From Nitrospira sp. (GTDB lineage: Bacteria; Nitrospirota; Nitrospiria; Nitrospirales; Nitrospiraceae), in the NCBI GenBank assembly GCA_024331125.1, contig JANDJI010000009.1:5001-58125 (forward strand): a stretch of DNA of 53,125 nt. The letters are read 5' to 3'. The notes beneath the pieces are model-generated. The model made no database searches, had not been told where the DNA came from, and worked only from the letters and a program-made list of their open reading frames with translations. Shown here in pieces: positions 51,618 through 53,125 of this stretch; within the stretch, counting starts at the first letter, position 1; each line of letters starts with the position of its first letter. A program made the position numbers and the translations under genes.

Positions 51618-53125
51618 ATGTTGAAGACATTGTTCGGGAGCAGGGCGGAATCAGTGGATCTGGAGGTGTACGGAACGGCGGTGGAGCGGGAGCAGGCCCT
51701 GCTTGAGTGTGCGCTCGACGGGACAATCATCACAGCCAATGGCAAGTTCCTGAGTCTCATGGGGTATGGTCTTGATGAGCTTGATGAGATTGTAGGGAAA
51801 CCTCACCGGTCTCTGTGCGAGCCGGCCCACGTGGACGGTCCGGCCTATCAGGCGGCGTGGGAGGCCGTGCGCCGCGGCGAAGCGGCACAACAGCTCGCGA
51901 AATGGTTGGGCAAGGAGGGGAAAGAAGTCTGGTTGGCGGTGACCTATGTCCCGCTGGGTGAGCGTGGTCTCCCGAGCAAGGTCGTCGCCTTGGCGACCGA
52001 TGTGACGGCGCTCGCCAGGGAGCTGGAAACGGTCAAGGAAGAACTCGCCGTGCGCCAGGCCATCATGGACATCACCAGCATCGTCTCGGAAGCCAATCTC
52101 AAGGGCGAGATCGTCTGGGCCAACGATAAATACGTGCAGGTATCCAAGTACAGCCGGGAGGAATTGATCGGCCGGGGGCACAACATCACCAGGCATCCGG
52201 ACATGCCCAAGGAGGTCTTCAAGCAGATGTGGGCCACGATCGGGCGGGGGCAGATCTTCCGCGGGGTGGTCAAGAACCGGGCCAAGGACGGCACGCCGTA
52301 CTACGTGGACGCCGTCATTGCGCCGTTCGTCGATAAGAAGACGGGCAAGCCGCGGAAGTACCTGGGTGTCCGGTATGACATCACGGAACAGGAGATCGCG
52401 CGGCACAACATGAAAGGCATCATAGATGCCATCAACCGGGCCTATGCCGTGATCGAGTTTCAGTTGGACGGGACGATTCTCACGGCCAACGACAAGTTTC
52501 TCACCACCACCGGCTATACCCTGGAGGAGATCAGGGGCCAGCATCATCGCCTGTTTTGTGACCCGGGCTCTGCCACCAGCCCGGAGTACGCGGCGTTCTG
52601 GCAGAAGCTGGGGCGGGGGGAGTTCGATGCGGGGGTCTATCGGCGGGTGGGTAAAGGGGGCAAAGAACTTTGGCTGCAAGCCTCCTATAACCCCGTCAAG
52701 GACGAGATGGGCCGGCCGTTCAAGGTGGTGAAGTTGGCGACAGACATCACGGCGCAGAAGCAGGCGCAAGTAGAGCTGGAGGCCTGCATGGCTGAGGCGC
52801 GGCAGGCGTTGGGGGCTGTGGCGGCGGGGGATTTGACCCGGCCGATGACGGGGAGTTATGGCGGGGAGTTGGCCACGATCACGGCCAGTGTGAACGAGAC
52901 CGTGGGGCAGTTGACGCGGACCTTGGCGGCGGTGCGGGCGGCGGTGGAGGCGGTGACGGCGGGGGCGGAGGAGATCACCAAGGGCAACGATGATCTGGCG
53001 CAGCGGACGAGCGAGCAGGCGTCGGCGTTGGAGGAGACGTCGGCGTCGATGGAGGAGATGACGGCGACGGTGAAGCAGAATGCGGACAATGCGCGGCAGG
53101 CGGAGCAGTTGGCGCAGGCGGCGCG
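51618..53125 (+). CDS. Soluble methyl-accepting chemotaxis protein with three PAS domains (3' end outside window)
   Basis: ATG 51618 has AAGGAGA nine bases upstream. The reading frame stays open for 502 codons to the window edge. Three PAS domains are visible: ALDGTIITANGKFLSLMGY (about 30-49), NLKGEIVWANDKYVQVSKYSREELIG (about 160), and FQLDGTILTANDKFLTTTGYTLEEI (about 280). A HAMP-like segment (AVAAGDLTRPMTGSYGGELA) follows near 400, then the start of the signalling coiled coil, ALEETSASMEEMTATVKQN. There is no membrane helix, so it is cytoplasmic. PAS domains probably bind heme, flavin or small ligands. The kinase-contacting hairpin tip lies outside the window. Confidence 0.94.
   Translation, partial: MLKTLFGSRAESVDLEVYGTAVEREQALLECALDGTIITANGKFLSLMGYGLDELDEIVGKPHRSLCEPAHVDGPAYQAAWEAVRRGEAAQQLAKWLGKEGKEVWLAVTYVPLGERGLPSKVVALATDVTALARELETVKEELAVRQAIMDITSIVSEANLKGEIVWANDKYVQVSKYSREELIGRGHNITRHPDMPKEVFKQMWATIGRGQIFRGVVKNRAKDGTPYYVDAVIAPFVDKKTGKPRKYLGVRYDITEQEIARHNMKGIIDAINRAYAVIEFQLDGTILTANDKFLTTTGYTLEEIRGQHHRLFCDPGSATSPEYAAFWQKLGRGEFDAGVYRRVGKGGKELWLQASYNPVKDEMGRPFKVVKLATDITAQKQAQVELEACMAEARQALGAVAAGDLTRPMTGSYGGELATITASVNETVGQLTRTLAAVRAAVEAVTAGAEEITKGNDDLAQRTSEQASALEETSASMEEMTATVKQNADNARQAEQLAQAA

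Noticed and set aside
51651..52769. Minus-strand 372-codon frame
   Set aside because: Antisense to the triple-PAS receptor, whose motifs are unambiguous on the plus strand.
1..53125. CRISPR array
   Set aside because: No regularly spaced direct repeats were seen.

Overview
The window is a bacterial chromosome segment of high GC. Its gene content and protein styles fit a member of Nitrospirota, most likely a Nitrospira-like organism. This is a judgement from recognised families (a coproheme-decarboxylase-type member of the chlorite dismutase superfamily, a heme-copper-oxidase-subunit-I-like protein, a DUF3365 c-heme protein, a SagB-type oxidoreductase with two domains, and GH57/GlgB/GalT glucan enzymes), not a database result. 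About 60 genes are arranged in short operons on both strands, with one tRNA gene and no rRNA or CRISPR array.

Region 1 (1-4714) is accessory. A partial GlxA-type AraC regulator is divergent from a small operon for an OsmC peroxidase, an AhpD/CMD-like protein and a VOC protein. Next come a decayed IS3-family element and an intact 1178-bp IS5-family element with matching 18-bp ends and a CTAA target duplication. Region 2 (4784-10853) holds a DUF900 hydrolase, a surface-adhesin-E-like protein, and a divergent envelope polysaccharide locus (HEAT-repeat protein, YaiO-like barrel, GT2 glycosyltransferase). That locus appears to be decaying: the glycosyltransferase has an internal deletion plus a one-base insertion, and the barrel gene shows no signal peptide.

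Region 3 (10928-20440) is mostly housekeeping: a dienelactone-hydrolase-like lipoprotein and a membrane MutS-like ATPase (operon), prmA and a MOSC gene, HU, a methyltransferase, an alpha/beta hydrolase, a heme-copper-oxidase-like membrane protein with thiD, and chdC with a clear terminator. Region 4 (20472-31286) holds hsp20, two convergent microproteins of about 30 residues, a barrel / solute-binding lipoprotein / c-heme DUF3365 operon, tadA, an ECF sigma and anti-sigma pair, a glycosyltransferase, a PagL-like lipid A deacylase with a lipoprotein, and a TPR protein.

Region 5 (31449-42778) holds the SagB-like oxidoreductase with an overlapping unknown partner, a response regulator, a Tat-exported DUF882 protein, glgB, an ArsB/NhaD-type transporter, a TolC-like protein, and a cytochrome P450 preceded by a small basic protein. 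Region 6 (42779-53125) starts with about 800 bp lacking a credible gene but rich in nested complementary stems, which I read as a candidate structured RNA of unknown class. It is followed by tRNA-Arg(ACG), a ThiS/MoaD-like protein, a CCA-adding-type enzyme, galT, a GH57 enzyme, VanZ, two LuxR-type regulators and a soluble triple-PAS chemotaxis receptor cut by the window end.

The best leads for something undescribed are the structured region at 42995-43560, the microprotein pair at 21477-21748, and the SagB-like gene with its partner at 31449-34074.
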